Positions 1 to 8,786 of a stretch of DNA of 64,000 nucleotides are shown piece by piece. The stretch's first letter is position 1. Each line of letters starts with the position of its first letter. The position numbers and the translations under genes are program-made. Source of the stretch: Agrobacterium vitis (lineage in GTDB: Bacteria > Pseudomonadota > Alphaproteobacteria > Rhizobiales > Rhizobiaceae); NCBI RefSeq assembly GCF_013337045.2, contig NZ_CP118259.1, positions 1,984,001 through 2,048,000 of the forward strand, written 5' to 3'. Under the pieces are notes generated by a model. The model did no database searches and had not been told where the DNA came from. It saw only the letters and a list, made by a program, of their open reading frames with translations.

Positions 1-362
1 CCTGACGGTCACACCGTCATGCCCATGCGCGTACCCACCACGAGAAGAATGTTAAAATTGATCATGGGCAAAGTGATAGCCAGTCTGACAGCAAGCGTCA
101 ACGGCAAAAAGCCTGCAAATGCGGCAGGAGGCGCACATTTTCGAAGCATCTGCGCCCGTCTTGCCGACAAGACGATATACCGGATCTTAATAGCAGACGG
201 CTACCATCGCTGGCCGGTCCCTTTGCCAACCGATCTTTTGCCAGCCCAATCTTTTACCGTCCCCGGTCCATCACAGATGAGCGCCTTTTGCAAAACCCTG
301 ATCTTCCATTTCCTGGCTCCGCTCTTTCCACCCCATCCGCCGGGCAGGATCGCCGTGACCAG
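1..362. other. Gene-free leader before the HerA-like gene
   Basis: No convincing gene is visible. The open frame near the left edge has no clear ribosome binding site and no recognisable family signature, and it runs into the downstream gene in another frame. The stretch presumably holds the promoter of the HerA-like gene, but I cannot point to convincing -35/-10 boxes. Confidence 0.4.
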
Positions 363-2369
363 ATGACACCCGGCAATCGCTTTCTGGGACGTGTGGTTGC
401 CTGCAATGGCGCACGCGCCACGATTGCCGCTACCGCCCAGGAAGGCGGCACCGACCTGACGTCGCTCTGGTCGGTCGGGCGGCTGATTTCCATTACCGTC
501 GGGGAAAACCGTGTCGTCGCGCTGGTCTATGCCATGCGCACCGAAACCGGCCTGTGGAGCGAAGATCGGGATAACGGCTTCATCGTCGATGTCGAGCTGA
601 TGGGCGAGGTCTGCCGGGGGCCGGATGGAAGCGAAGTTTTTACCTCAGGCATTACTCAATATCCCTATCTCGGCGCCATTGCCCACCGCATCCGCGTCGC
701 CGATCTGAAGCGGATCTACGATTCGAAAGAAGGCGGCAGTTGCAAGATAGGGCGCTTGAGCCAGGACGATTCCATCGACGCCACCATCCATATCCCTTCC
801 ATGCTCTCCAAGCATTTCGCCGTGGTCGGCTCTACCGGCGTTGGAAAATCCACCGCCGTGTCCTTGCTGCTGCATAAGGCAATTGCCGCCGATCCCAAGC
901 TGCGGGTGCTGATCCTCGATCCCCATAATGAATTTGCCGCAGCCTTTGGCAATCAGGCCGTGGTGATCGACACCGACACGCTGGACCTGCCCTTCTGGCT
1001 GATGCGCCTCGATGAACTGACCGAAGTGCTCTACCGAGGCAGACCTGCCGTCGTCGAAGAACTGGATGTTTTGCGCGACCTGATTCCGGAGGCCAAACGC
1101 GCGTTTAAAGGCTCTGAAGCTGGCCTGACACGCCGCAGCGAGCGGGCTGGCTTTACCGCCGATACACCTGTTCCCTACCGACTGTCTGATCTGCTGGCCG
1201 CCATTGACGAGCGGATCGGCAGGCTGGAAGGCCGCGACGAAAAGCCCGCCCTGCGTTCGCTGAAAATGCGGATCATGTCGGCGGTCAACGATCCGCGCTA
1301 TCGCTTCATGTTCTCCAGCAACACGATCAGCGATACGATCATGGAAACCGTCGCGCATATCTTTCGCGTGCCGGGCCATGGCAAGCCGATTTCCACGTTC
1401 CAGCTGGCTGGCATCCCATCTGAGATTGTCAATTCCGTCGCGTCGGTCCTCTGCCGCATGGCCTTTGAGCTGGCGCTCTGGTCGAACGGCGCGATCCACA
1501 TGCTGGTGGTCTGCGAAGAAGCGCATCGCTATGTACCGGCAGACCCCAGCCTTGGGTTTTTCCCGACCCGGCAGGCCATTGCGCGGATTGCCAAGGAAGG
1601 CCGCAAATACGGCGTCTCGCTCGGCATCATCACTCAGAGACCGGGGGAGCTGGACCAGACGATCCTGTCGCAATGTTCGACCGTTTTTGCCATGCGGCTT
1701 TCCAACGACAGCGATCAGGCCATTATCCGCAAGGCCCTGCCCGACAGCTCAATCTCCGCCACCAGCTTCATTTCCTCAATAGGCAATGGTGAAGCGATTG
1801 CCTTTGGCGAAGCGATTGCCGTGCCGATGCGCATGCGGTTTGACCGGGTGGAGCAACGCCACCTCCCCAAAGCCAGCGGCAGCACGCTGGCACCCTCCGA
1901 AGACATGCCCGATAATATCGACCTCAGCGAAGTCATCTCACGGATGCGCGCCAGCGCTGAGCCGGATATTTCAGGCTTTCAACAGAGCTATCGCGTACCG
2001 GAGCCGGAAGCGTATAGACCGCCAGCTCCCAATCCTGAGCCGACCATCGCCAGCCCACTTGCCGAACCATTCCACGCCCCAACCGTCGAGCCGCCGGAAG
2101 CGCCACGCCCGATCCTGCCCAGCCCGCCCATCGAGCCCTACCGGCCCGACATGCTACCCGGCACCGAGCTTGGCACCTCACCCGCTGCACCCCGCCCCGA
2201 ACCCGCCTCCGGCTTTCGCCCTGCCAGCGCCTATGCGGGCCTGCGCAAACCGGACGCCCAAACCCTGTTTGCCGCCGCCCCCTCGCCCGCTGTGCCTCCC
2301 AGGCGTGACACGGGCATGAGTTTGCGCGAGAGTATCTTGAAGAAGCCGCTGGGTGGGTTGAAGGATTGA
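363..2369 (+). CDS. HerA-like (DUF87) hexameric ATPase with proline-rich tail
   Basis: Predicted ATPase of the HerA/FtsK branch, a family that forms hexameric DNA pumps or translocases. The N-terminus reads like a HAS-barrel (GRVVACNGARATIAA). The Walker A motif GSTGVGKST lies near residue 157 and the Walker B region MLVVCEEAHRYVP near residue 381, followed by the ITQRPGELDQTILSQC sensor segment. The last ~130 residues are rich in proline and alanine and are probably disordered. An upstream TTG at 288 is in frame, but the ATG at 363 fits the HAS-barrel start better. No NurA nuclease, SIR2 or other classical HerA partner is adjacent. The next gene begins three bases after the stop and is probably translationally coupled. 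The family call is firm; the role is unknown. Confidence 0.85.
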   Translation: MTPGNRFLGRVVACNGARATIAATAQEGGTDLTSLWSVGRLISITVGENRVVALVYAMRTETGLWSEDRDNGFIVDVELMGEVCRGPDGSEVFTSGITQYPYLGAIAHRIRVADLKRIYDSKEGGSCKIGRLSQDDSIDATIHIPSMLSKHFAVVGSTGVGKSTAVSLLLHKAIAADPKLRVLILDPHNEFAAAFGNQAVVIDTDTLDLPFWLMRLDELTEVLYRGRPAVVEELDVLRDLIPEAKRAFKGSEAGLTRRSERAGFTADTPVPYRLSDLLAAIDERIGRLEGRDEKPALRSLKMRIMSAVNDPRYRFMFSSNTISDTIMETVAHIFRVPGHGKPISTFQLAGIPSEIVNSVASVLCRMAFELALWSNGAIHMLVVCEEAHRYVPADPSLGFFPTRQAIARIAKEGRKYGVSLGIITQRPGELDQTILSQCSTVFAMRLSNDSDQAIIRKALPDSSISATSFISSIGNGEAIAFGEAIAVPMRMRFDRVEQRHLPKASGSTLAPSEDMPDNIDLSEVISRMRASAEPDISGFQQSYRVPEPEAYRPPAPNPEPTIASPLAEPFHAPTVEPPEAPRPILPSPPIEPYRPDMLPGTELGTSPAAPRPEPASGFRPASAYAGLRKPDAQTLFAAAPSPAVPPRRDTGMSLRESILKKPLGGLKD

Positions 2370-2372
2370 GCG

Positions 2373-3494
2373 ATGGACGAGATCGTGCCTGTTTCGAGCT
2401 CTAAGCAGAACTCAACGAGCTGTAAAATTCCGGTAGCGACATTAATTTTATGCGCAGTGTTTCTAATCGTGTTCAGGCTGCAAACGGAATGGGCATTCAG
2501 CCCTCAAGACAAGGCAGGCTTTGACCTCCAGACATTGGTCGCATTCGGGGCAGCCTCCAGAAACCTTGTCTTTTCAGGCGATTGGTTTCGGTTGCTGTCC
2601 GCGAACTTCATCACTGACTCAGTCACTCAACTGCTTCTCAATCTACCGTTCCTGATTTTCGCCGGGATGTCGCTCGAAAGGCATTTTGGCTCCATATGCT
2701 TTCTCGCGATTTTCTTCGGAGGCTGTATTGTCGGCACGTCGTTTTCCGTGCTCTTCGGCAATCCTGGAATTATCCACTTCGGTCCGATTGGCGGACTGAC
2801 GGCAATCCTGATAGCGAGAAGCATTTCAGTGCCGCAAACACCTAGCTCCCCGTCCAGAGGGAAGCTATATCGGCAAGCTGCCTCGCGTGGCAGGTTGTTT
2901 CTCACAATCGGCCTTCCCATTATATATTTCAAGACAAACCCAGCGTCGTATTTCGGCAATATCATGGGTGGGGTCTGTATCGGAGTAGCCTGCGGCATCA
3001 TTCTGCGGTGCAAATGGGACATCAAATACGCAGCGCGCGTCAGGAAAGCAGCATCGGCACTGGTCTTTGCAAACGCGGCAATGGCAGCTTATGCCATATA
3101 CGCGGTTAATGCCGGATTTGGAGACTACGGATATCTGCACAGTATGGCCCCGGCCCAGGAAACTAGGCGGTTAATTGCGGACGCCCAAAAAGGCGGCACC
3201 CTTTATATAAAATCCTATCCTCTCGATCCGATCGGCTATGCCCTTATCGCCGATCATGCTCTTGGCGAACACGATTATCCGGCGGCTGAAAAATACGCCA
3301 GGAAGGGCTTATATATCGTTCAGCAGATCAACAGGCCCGAATTGCAGTCAACAAAAATGGTTATGCTCGCCGAACTTGCTCTCAGTCTGCGTGGAGAGAA
3401 CAAAATGGACGACGCTAAGGAACAGGCTAGGATGCCGTGTTCTAGATGGACGAAAATTGGAAGGACGCTGCGAAAAGACAGCTTGTGTGGATAA
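2373..3494 (+). CDS. Rhomboid-fold membrane protein lacking catalytic residues, with TPR-like tail
   Basis: Integral membrane protein of 373 residues with about six or seven hydrophobic segments between residues 20 and 250. Rhomboid landmarks are present: a GDWFRLLSANF segment matching the WR-motif loop, an Asn in LLLNLPFL, and LERHFGS after it. The catalytic GxSG is replaced by GPIG (HFGPIGGLTA), and the AHxxG histidine of the late helix is replaced (ASYFGNIMGG). The Ser-His dyad is therefore missing, as in iRhom-type pseudoproteases. The C-terminal ~110 residues look like TPR helices (DYPAAEKYARKGLYIV). The gene starts three bases after the HerA-like stop. Its 3' end looks ragged and abuts a dispersed repeat, so the native C-terminus may be frameshifted or truncated. 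Base composition is less GC-rich than its neighbours. Confidence 0.7.
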   Translation: MDEIVPVSSSKQNSTSCKIPVATLILCAVFLIVFRLQTEWAFSPQDKAGFDLQTLVAFGAASRNLVFSGDWFRLLSANFITDSVTQLLLNLPFLIFAGMSLERHFGSICFLAIFFGGCIVGTSFSVLFGNPGIIHFGPIGGLTAILIARSISVPQTPSSPSRGKLYRQAASRGRLFLTIGLPIIYFKTNPASYFGNIMGGVCIGVACGIILRCKWDIKYAARVRKAASALVFANAAMAAYAIYAVNAGFGDYGYLHSMAPAQETRRLIADAQKGGTLYIKSYPLDPIGYALIADHALGEHDYPAAEKYARKGLYIVQQINRPELQSTKMVMLAELALSLRGENKMDDAKEQARMPCSRWTKIGRTLRKDSLCG

Positions 3495-3556
3495 AGTTTG
3501 TCAGGGAAAAGTGGAACCCGATTTTCCTGAAACGACAAACGAAAAAAGAGAAGTAA
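3490..3556 (+). repeat. Dispersed intergenic repeat, partial copy
   Basis: The segment beginning AGTTTGTCAGGGAAAAGTGG and ending near the AACGACAAACG motif closely matches, in opposite orientation, the element at about 21858-21918. The two copies sit in unrelated intergenic contexts. This copy overlaps the stop codon of the rhomboid-like gene. Confidence 0.65.
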
Positions 3557-3596
3557 GAGCCGGATGTGACCATGTCAGGCTATTGCAGCATCCATT

Positions 3597-3854
3597 TCAG
3601 ATGCGTCCATCCCGCTTCGCCGCCTCCACAAGCACGCTCAGATGCCGCTCGATCAGCGTCAGGAAAGCGATGGTGCCGCAGACCAGAGCTGCGACCAGTA
3701 TACCTCCCAAACCACCGATGACAGCGCCTGGAATGGAAAGCTCACCGGTGTAATACATGCCACGCGTGGCGCCGGATGCGGTCGCAATAGTGATGATCAA
3801 CAGAGCAAACATGATGTTGAGAGCGGAAAGCGTTCTCGCGAGGAAGCGATTCAT
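3597..3854 (-). CDS. Small two-helix membrane protein of unknown function
   Basis: An 85-residue protein starting MNRFLARTL with two hydrophobic stretches, roughly residues 8-25 (LNIMFALLIITIATASG) and 40-62 (PGAVIGGLGGILVAALVCG), and a basic C-terminus. GGAG lies five bases before the ATG; a GTG 21 bases upstream is a weaker alternative. I do not recognise a family. It may be a DUF-type inner membrane protein of rhizobia. Confidence 0.6.
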   Translation of the reverse strand: MNRFLARTLSALNIMFALLIITIATASGATRGMYYTGELSIPGAVIGGLGGILVAALVCGTIAFLTLIERHLSVLVEAAKRDGRI

Positions 3855-4052
3855 GGGGACTCCGTCATTGGACACGGCGGACCTTTTACCTCATGGGCAG
3901 CGTGGGCGCAAAGGAAGTAGCCTTGGTATTCGCTATGAAATGACGCTCTGGAACTGCGCACATACGCATTTCCAGCGGACGACGTAACCAATGTCACAGA
4001 CAAATCGATGGAAACAATTCTTGATTGCAGCAATGCAACAAAGGAGCTTTCC

Positions 4053-4760
4053 ATGACATTCGATTCAAATGCAATTCACGGCTATAATCCGGCCTATCGT
4101 AATCTGGGAGCCGGTACACGCTTCAGTTCCTTTAACATGAGTCCGAATGGTCAAAGACCAGTGCAGTTCAGCAGCCAGCCGATTGCCGGGACCGGCTATC
4201 TGGATCACCAGGGGCATATCATTCCACAGAACAACTATCAGGCCCGGCTGATCGTCATTGCCCAGGCTGCCGATCATGCGATGCAGGGCCAGCCGGCATA
4301 TGATCTGGCGACCCTTGATGCACAGTTGGCCATTCTCTTTCCCGGAATGAATTTCAACACAGTCACAACCTACATTCAGCAACGGCTGATTGTTGCAGGC
4401 GGCGCCGCTCCTGCAATCTTCGTCGATCCAACCGAGAACGATCCCCTCGAAAGGCTGAATGGATATTTTTCAGTCATCAACTGGAACCCCGTCAACATAT
4501 GCCGGGCGCCGGATGACAATCACAGGAACAACTACCCGGGCAATGGTCCAGATAATGTCGTGGCGGCAAAATTGCTAACCGATCCGAACAATGCCGGCAT
4601 CACACTGGATGCGAACTACCAGGGCTTCCTCCAGGCCAATATCGGCAATTTGCTTGGCAATGTCGATAACTTCATCACGGCCTGCAATGCCAGTCTCGCC
4701 AATGCGCCGATAGGCTTCTACAAATTCGGCTGGGCAACTCTGCTGACAGCAGTGCCATGA
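4053..4760 (+). CDS. Hypothetical protein, unrecognised
   Basis: A 235-residue soluble-looking protein with no signal peptide or membrane segment. The start is supported by AAGGAGC six bases before the ATG; an upstream in-frame ATG at 4008 lacks such a site. It is rich in Asn, Gln and aromatic residues (for example NNYPGNGPDNVVAAKLL) and has no nucleotide-binding or catalytic signature that I can name. It stands alone between the small membrane protein and the converging miaA gene. Composition is slightly less GC-rich than the core genes nearby, consistent with an accessory gene. Confidence 0.65.
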   Translation: MTFDSNAIHGYNPAYRNLGAGTRFSSFNMSPNGQRPVQFSSQPIAGTGYLDHQGHIIPQNNYQARLIVIAQAADHAMQGQPAYDLATLDAQLAILFPGMNFNTVTTYIQQRLIVAGGAAPAIFVDPTENDPLERLNGYFSVINWNPVNICRAPDDNHRNNYPGNGPDNVVAAKLLTDPNNAGITLDANYQGFLQANIGNLLGNVDNFITACNASLANAPIGFYKFGWATLLTAVP

Positions 4761-4788
4761 CGACAAGCTGGCATATATGCCATCAATC

Positions 4789-4812
4789 GGAAAGGGTCAG
4801 CCGACCCTTTCC
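4789..4812 (-). terminator. Hairpin overlapping the miaA stop codon
   Basis: A perfect 10-base inverted repeat, GGAAAGGGTC and GACCCTTTCC with a four-base loop, sits between the convergent 4053-4760 gene and miaA and includes the miaA stop. Neither strand has a clear T-run, so it is a weak terminator candidate or an mRNA 3' end stabiliser. Confidence 0.4.
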
Positions 4813-5690
4813 CAACTCTCATCCATCTGATTGCGAAACCAGGTCATCTGGCGCTTGGCATATTGCCGGGTAGCAGCACTGGCTTTTTCGATAACATCCT
4901 CTCGGCTGATCTCGCCCCTCAGCATGGCGGCGATCTGGGAGACGCCGATGGCCTTCATGGCGGGCATGTCCGGGGAGAGGTTCTGCGCCAGCAATGCCTC
5001 GACCTCTTCCACCGCGCCCTCATCCATCATCATCGCAAAGCGACGGTTGATGCGGTCATGGAGCAGTTTTCGATCCGGCAGGACAACCAGTTTCTTCGCC
5101 CGGCTCGGATCAACAATCATTGGCCCGGAGCGGGTTTGAAAGACGGAAATCGACTGGCCGGTGACCTCAAGCACCTCCAGCGCCCGGATGATCCGCTGGC
5201 CGTCGCGGGGGTCGAGCCTTGCCGCAACGGCCGGATCACGCAGTGTCAGGTCGTGATGCAGGCTTTCCGCCCCTTCCAGTCTTTCACGCTGGCGCAGGGC
5301 CCCGCGCACCGCCTCGGGTATGGCGGGCATGTCGGACAAGCCGCCGGTCAGCGCCTTGAAATACAGCCCCGTGCCGCCGACGATTACTGGCAACCGGTTT
5401 TGCGCCCGCAGGTCCTGCAGCAACATAGTCACGTCGCGCAGCCAGTTGCCGGTCGAATAGGCAGCGCCCGCCGCCACGTGACCGTAGAGGCGATGCGGCA
5501 CGCCCTGCATATCCTCTTCGCTCGGGCGTGCAGTCACCACACGCAGCGTGTCATAGACCTGCATGCTGTCGGCATTGATCACCACGCCACCCGCCTCAGC
5601 CGCAAGCCTCAGCGCCAACGCGGACTTGCCGCTGGCGGTCGGTCCGGTTATCAGGATGCCATCAAAATTGTCATCAAGGTTGTTCATCAT
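4797..5690 (-). CDS. miaA: tRNA dimethylallyltransferase
   Basis: MiaA transfers a dimethylallyl group to A37 of tRNAs reading UNN codons, the first step of ms2i6A formation. The 297-residue protein has the P-loop GPTASGKSA near its N-terminus, the DSMQVYD substrate motif, the GGTGLYFKAL motif, and a C-terminal ATRQYAKRQMTWFRNQ segment typical of the family. The start is one of two consecutive ATGs (5690 or 5687). It is divergent from serB, and the two start codons overlap physically. The hairpin GGAAAGGGTC / GACCCTTTCC spans the stop codon. Confidence 0.95.
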   Translation of the reverse strand: MMNNLDDNFDGILITGPTASGKSALALRLAAEAGGVVINADSMQVYDTLRVVTARPSEEDMQGVPHRLYGHVAAGAAYSTGNWLRDVTMLLQDLRAQNRLPVIVGGTGLYFKALTGGLSDMPAIPEAVRGALRQRERLEGAESLHHDLTLRDPAVAARLDPRDGQRIIRALEVLEVTGQSISVFQTRSGPMIVDPSRAKKLVVLPDRKLLHDRINRRFAMMMDEGAVEEVEALLAQNLSPDMPAMKAIGVSQIAAMLRGEISREDVIEKASAATRQYAKRQMTWFRNQMDESWERVG

Positions 5691-6579
5691 GGCTTTCGTT
5701 GCCACGCTTATTGCCAATCCGTCAAATCCTGTTCTGACCCCGGCACTTGCCGAGCAAGCCGCAGAAGCGGTTTCAGCCTCTGGCCTCTATTGGCTGGCGG
5801 ATGGTGTAGCCTGCGACATCGCGCTGAAAGATGGCAGCGATCTTGACGCAACGGAAGAGACCTTACGCCAGGTGATAGCAGGTCACCCCATTGATCTCGC
5901 CATCCAACAGGCCGACACGCGCCGCAAGGCTTTCCTGATTGCCGATATGGATTCGACCATGATCGGCCAGGAATGCATTGATGAACTGGCCGCCGAAGTC
6001 GGTCTGAAGGACGAGGTCTCGCAGATCACCGCCCGCGCCATGAATGGCGAAATCGCCTTCGAACCGGCGCTGCGCGAACGCGTCGCTCTGCTGAAAGGCC
6101 TGCCCATTACCGTGGTCGATGAGGTGATTGCCAAGCGGATCACGCTCACCCCCGGCGGCCTGGAGCTGATCGCCACCATGAAGGCCAAGGGCTATTATAC
6201 CGCGCTGGTCTCCGGCGGGTTTACTGTCTTCACCTCGAAAATTGCAGCCACCCTGGGCTTTGACGAAAACCGCGCCAATATCCTGCTGGAACAGGACGGA
6301 ATATTGACCGGCGAAGTCGCCGAACCCATCCTCGGCAAGCAGGCCAAGGTGGATGCATTGCTGGATATCGCCAACTGTCTTGGGATATCGCCCGACGACA
6401 CGATAGCCGTCGGCGACGGCGCCAATGATCTCGGCATGCTCGGAATCGCGGGCTCGGGCGTAGCGCTCCATGCCAAGCCCATGGTGGCGGCACAGGCGAA
6501 AATCCGCATCGACCATGGTGATTTGACGGCTTTGCTTTATCTTCAAGGCTACCGCAAGACCGATTTCATGACCCCTTGA
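5689..6579 (+). CDS. serB: Phosphoserine phosphatase
   Basis: HAD-superfamily enzyme that hydrolyses O-phosphoserine in the last step of serine biosynthesis. The 296-residue protein has the catalytic DMDST motif (Asp86 and Asp88), then SGGFTVF, and the metal-binding GDGANDLGML motif near the C-terminus. An N-terminal ~80-residue ACT-like extension is usual for this family. The start at MAFVATLIANPSNPVL places its ATG across the miaA start codon, so the two divergent genes have no intergenic space. A longer open frame upstream is antisense to miaA and was not used. Confidence 0.93.
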   Translation: MAFVATLIANPSNPVLTPALAEQAAEAVSASGLYWLADGVACDIALKDGSDLDATEETLRQVIAGHPIDLAIQQADTRRKAFLIADMDSTMIGQECIDELAAEVGLKDEVSQITARAMNGEIAFEPALRERVALLKGLPITVVDEVIAKRITLTPGGLELIATMKAKGYYTALVSGGFTVFTSKIAATLGFDENRANILLEQDGILTGEVAEPILGKQAKVDALLDIANCLGISPDDTIAVGDGANDLGMLGIAGSGVALHAKPMVAAQAKIRIDHGDLTALLYLQGYRKTDFMTP

Positions 6580-6588
6580 GTTGAGGCT

Positions 6589-7155
6589 ATGATTATTCTC
6601 GAAACCGACCGGCTGTTGTTGCGCCGATGGAAAGATAGCGACCGCAATCTGTTTCGGGAAATCAATGCCGACCCGAAGGTCATGCAGTTCTTCCCTTTTC
6701 GCCGCACCTATGAAGAAGCGGACCTGATGATGGAGCGCGTCAACAGGCTGATCGATGAGACCGGCCTGTGCTTTTACGCGGTCGAACTCAAGGAAACCGA
6801 AGAGCCCATCGGCTTTTGCGGATTGTCGGACGCGATGATGCCGGACATTCTGACTGAGGGCACAATAGAAATTGGCTGGCGTCTCGCCACCCGCTTCTGG
6901 GGCCATGGCTATGCGACGGAAGCAGCACGTGGTCTTCTCGGTTACGGTTTCGAGACCAAAGGCTTGGACGAAATCGTCTCCTTTGCGGTCGCCACCAACC
7001 ACCGCTCCACCGCCGTCATGCAGCGGTTGGGCATGATCCGCGACCTGAACGGCGACTTCGTCCATCCGCGTGTCCCTGACACCCATCCGCATCTGAAACG
7101 GCATGTGCTCTACCGGATGACAAAACTGCGTTGGGCGTCCCAACACATCACTTGA
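6589..7155 (+). CDS. GNAT family N-acetyltransferase (RimJ/RimL type)
   Basis: A 188-residue acetyltransferase resembling enzymes that acetylate protein N-termini or small amines with acetyl-CoA. It opens with the family-typical ETDRLLLRRWKDSD and carries the acetyl-CoA segment FWGHGYATEAARGLLGYGF, followed by the TNHRSTAVMQRLGM helix. It begins nine bases after the serB stop, so it is probably cotranscribed with serB. The substrate cannot be deduced. Confidence 0.85.
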   Translation: MIILETDRLLLRRWKDSDRNLFREINADPKVMQFFPFRRTYEEADLMMERVNRLIDETGLCFYAVELKETEEPIGFCGLSDAMMPDILTEGTIEIGWRLATRFWGHGYATEAARGLLGYGFETKGLDEIVSFAVATNHRSTAVMQRLGMIRDLNGDFVHPRVPDTHPHLKRHVLYRMTKLRWASQHIT

Positions 7156-7217
7156 AGCAGCGGATTCAAACTCTGAACCCGCCGCCATAGACCGCTGAAT
7201 CGGCTCTCAAAAATACC

Positions 7218-8786
7218 CTATTCCAGCGGCACAGCCACGAAACGCAGATCGCCCTGCGGGGTTGCCACCATCAGGTGAATGGCACGGCGGCCATCGGATT
7301 TCAGCTTGTCGATTTTCTCCACCAAGGCTTCTGGCGTGGCGACGAATTCCTGCGCCACTTCGACGATCACCTCACCGGCTTTCAAGCCCTTCTGGTCAGC
7401 GGCGGAGCCCTGCTGCACATCGGTTATCAGCAGGCCCTCGACACTTTTGGCAATCGAATTGGCGGCTCGCTTTTCATCGTCCAGCGCCTCGACGCTCATG
7501 CCAAGGACCATGCCGCTGGCCGCTTCATCCGTGTCTTCGCTGTCACTGGCCTTCGGATCGGCCTGTTCACTGTCCTTGGCTTCCGTCGCCTTGTCGTCGG
7601 GCAATTGCGCCAACTTCACTTTCAGGGTCTCCCGCTTGCCGTCACGAAACACCACGACATCGATATCCTGATCAATGGGGCTTTCCGCGACCGTGCGCAC
7701 CAGATCGCGGCTTTCAGCAATATCCTTGCCGCCGAAGGAAATAATCACGTCGCCGGTTTTGAGCGGCCCCTTGGCCACCGGACCGCCTTCAATAATGCTG
7801 CTGACCAGCGCACCCCGGCCCGGTTTAAGGCCTGCCGACTTGGCCAGATCATCCGGCACCGGCTGAATGCGCACGCCCAACCAGCCGCGCCGCGTCTCGC
7901 CAAAGTCGCGAAGCTGCTTGATGACGTTTTCGGCCAGTTCCGAGGGCACGGCAAAACCAATACCGATGGAGCCGCCACTCGGCGAAATGATCGCGGTATT
8001 GATGCCGATCACTTCACCATGCATGTTGAACAACGGGCCACCGGAATTGCCCTTGTTGATCGCCGCATCGGTCTGAATGAAATTGTCATAGGGACCGGCA
8101 TTGATATTGCGGCCCCGGGCCGAAACGATGCCGAGCGTCACCGATCCACCAAGCCCGAAGGGATTGCCGATCGCCATCACCCAATCGCCGATCCGCATCA
8201 CTTTCGAATCACCGAATTTTACCGCCGTCAGCGGTTCGGTCGGTTCAACCTTAAGCAGCGAAAGATCGGTCTTGGTATCGGTGCCGATCAGCTTGGCCTG
8301 CAATTTCGACCCGTCGGAGAAAATCACTTCGATATCATCGGCATTCTCGATGACATGGTTGTTGGTAACGATGTAACCAGCGGGATCGATGACAAAGCCG
8401 GAGCCGAGCGAATTGACCTTGTGGTTGCTGCCCTTGCCCTCGCGATTCTTGTAGAAATCCTCAAACAGATCCTCAAAAGGCGACCCTTTCGGCACCTGTG
8501 GCAGGGGCGCAGACTCGTCATCGTCGACATTCTGCGACGTCGCGATATTGACCACCGCACCGAGAAGCCCCTCGGCGAGATCAGCGACGGGTGCCGGACC
8601 GCCCTGCGCGGATCCAGGTGTTGCGGATGCACTAGGGCCGGAAGCAGGCGGCGATGGGGGAATCGGCGCTGCGGTCTTGACCTGCGCGAAGGCTGCCGTG
8701 CTCGTGGCCACAGGCCCAAAGCTGACCATGCCCCCGACGACAACAGAGGTCAGAAGGCGGGTGGCCGGTCCGCAACACTTGATCAT
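7218..8786 (-). CDS. Periplasmic Do-family (HtrA/DegP-like) serine protease
   Basis: Periplasmic protease/chaperone that degrades or refolds damaged envelope proteins. The N-terminus is a signal peptide ending near AAFAQ, followed by a Pro/Ala-rich linker. The triad is visible: His in GYIVTNNHVIE, Asp in TKTDLSLLKVE and Ser in NKGNSGGPLFN. Two PDZ domains follow (GWLGVRIQPV... and the C-terminal GMSVEALDDEK... region), separated by an acidic linker. GAGGAAG lies just ahead of the chosen ATG; in-frame ATGs at 8798, 8810 and 8843 are alternatives. It lies downstream of hflC but after a terminator, so it is probably transcribed separately. Several degP/degQ/mucD paralogues usually exist, so I give no symbol. 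Confidence 0.9.
   Translation of the reverse strand: MIKCCGPATRLLTSVVVGGMVSFGPVATSTAAFAQVKTAAPIPPSPPASGPSASATPGSAQGGPAPVADLAEGLLGAVVNIATSQNVDDDESAPLPQVPKGSPFEDLFEDFYKNREGKGSNHKVNSLGSGFVIDPAGYIVTNNHVIENADDIEVIFSDGSKLQAKLIGTDTKTDLSLLKVEPTEPLTAVKFGDSKVMRIGDWVMAIGNPFGLGGSVTLGIVSARGRNINAGPYDNFIQTDAAINKGNSGGPLFNMHGEVIGINTAIISPSGGSIGIGFAVPSELAENVIKQLRDFGETRRGWLGVRIQPVPDDLAKSAGLKPGRGALVSSIIEGGPVAKGPLKTGDVIISFGGKDIAESRDLVRTVAESPIDQDIDVVVFRDGKRETLKVKLAQLPDDKATEAKDSEQADPKASDSEDTDEAASGMVLGMSVEALDDEKRAANSIAKSVEGLLITDVQQGSAADQKGLKAGEVIVEVAQEFVATPEALVEKIDKLKSDGRRAIHLMVATPQGDLRFVAVPLE

Noticed and set aside
19..366. Open frame at the left edge
   Set aside because: No ribosome binding site or family match, and it overlaps the start of the HerA-like gene in another frame.
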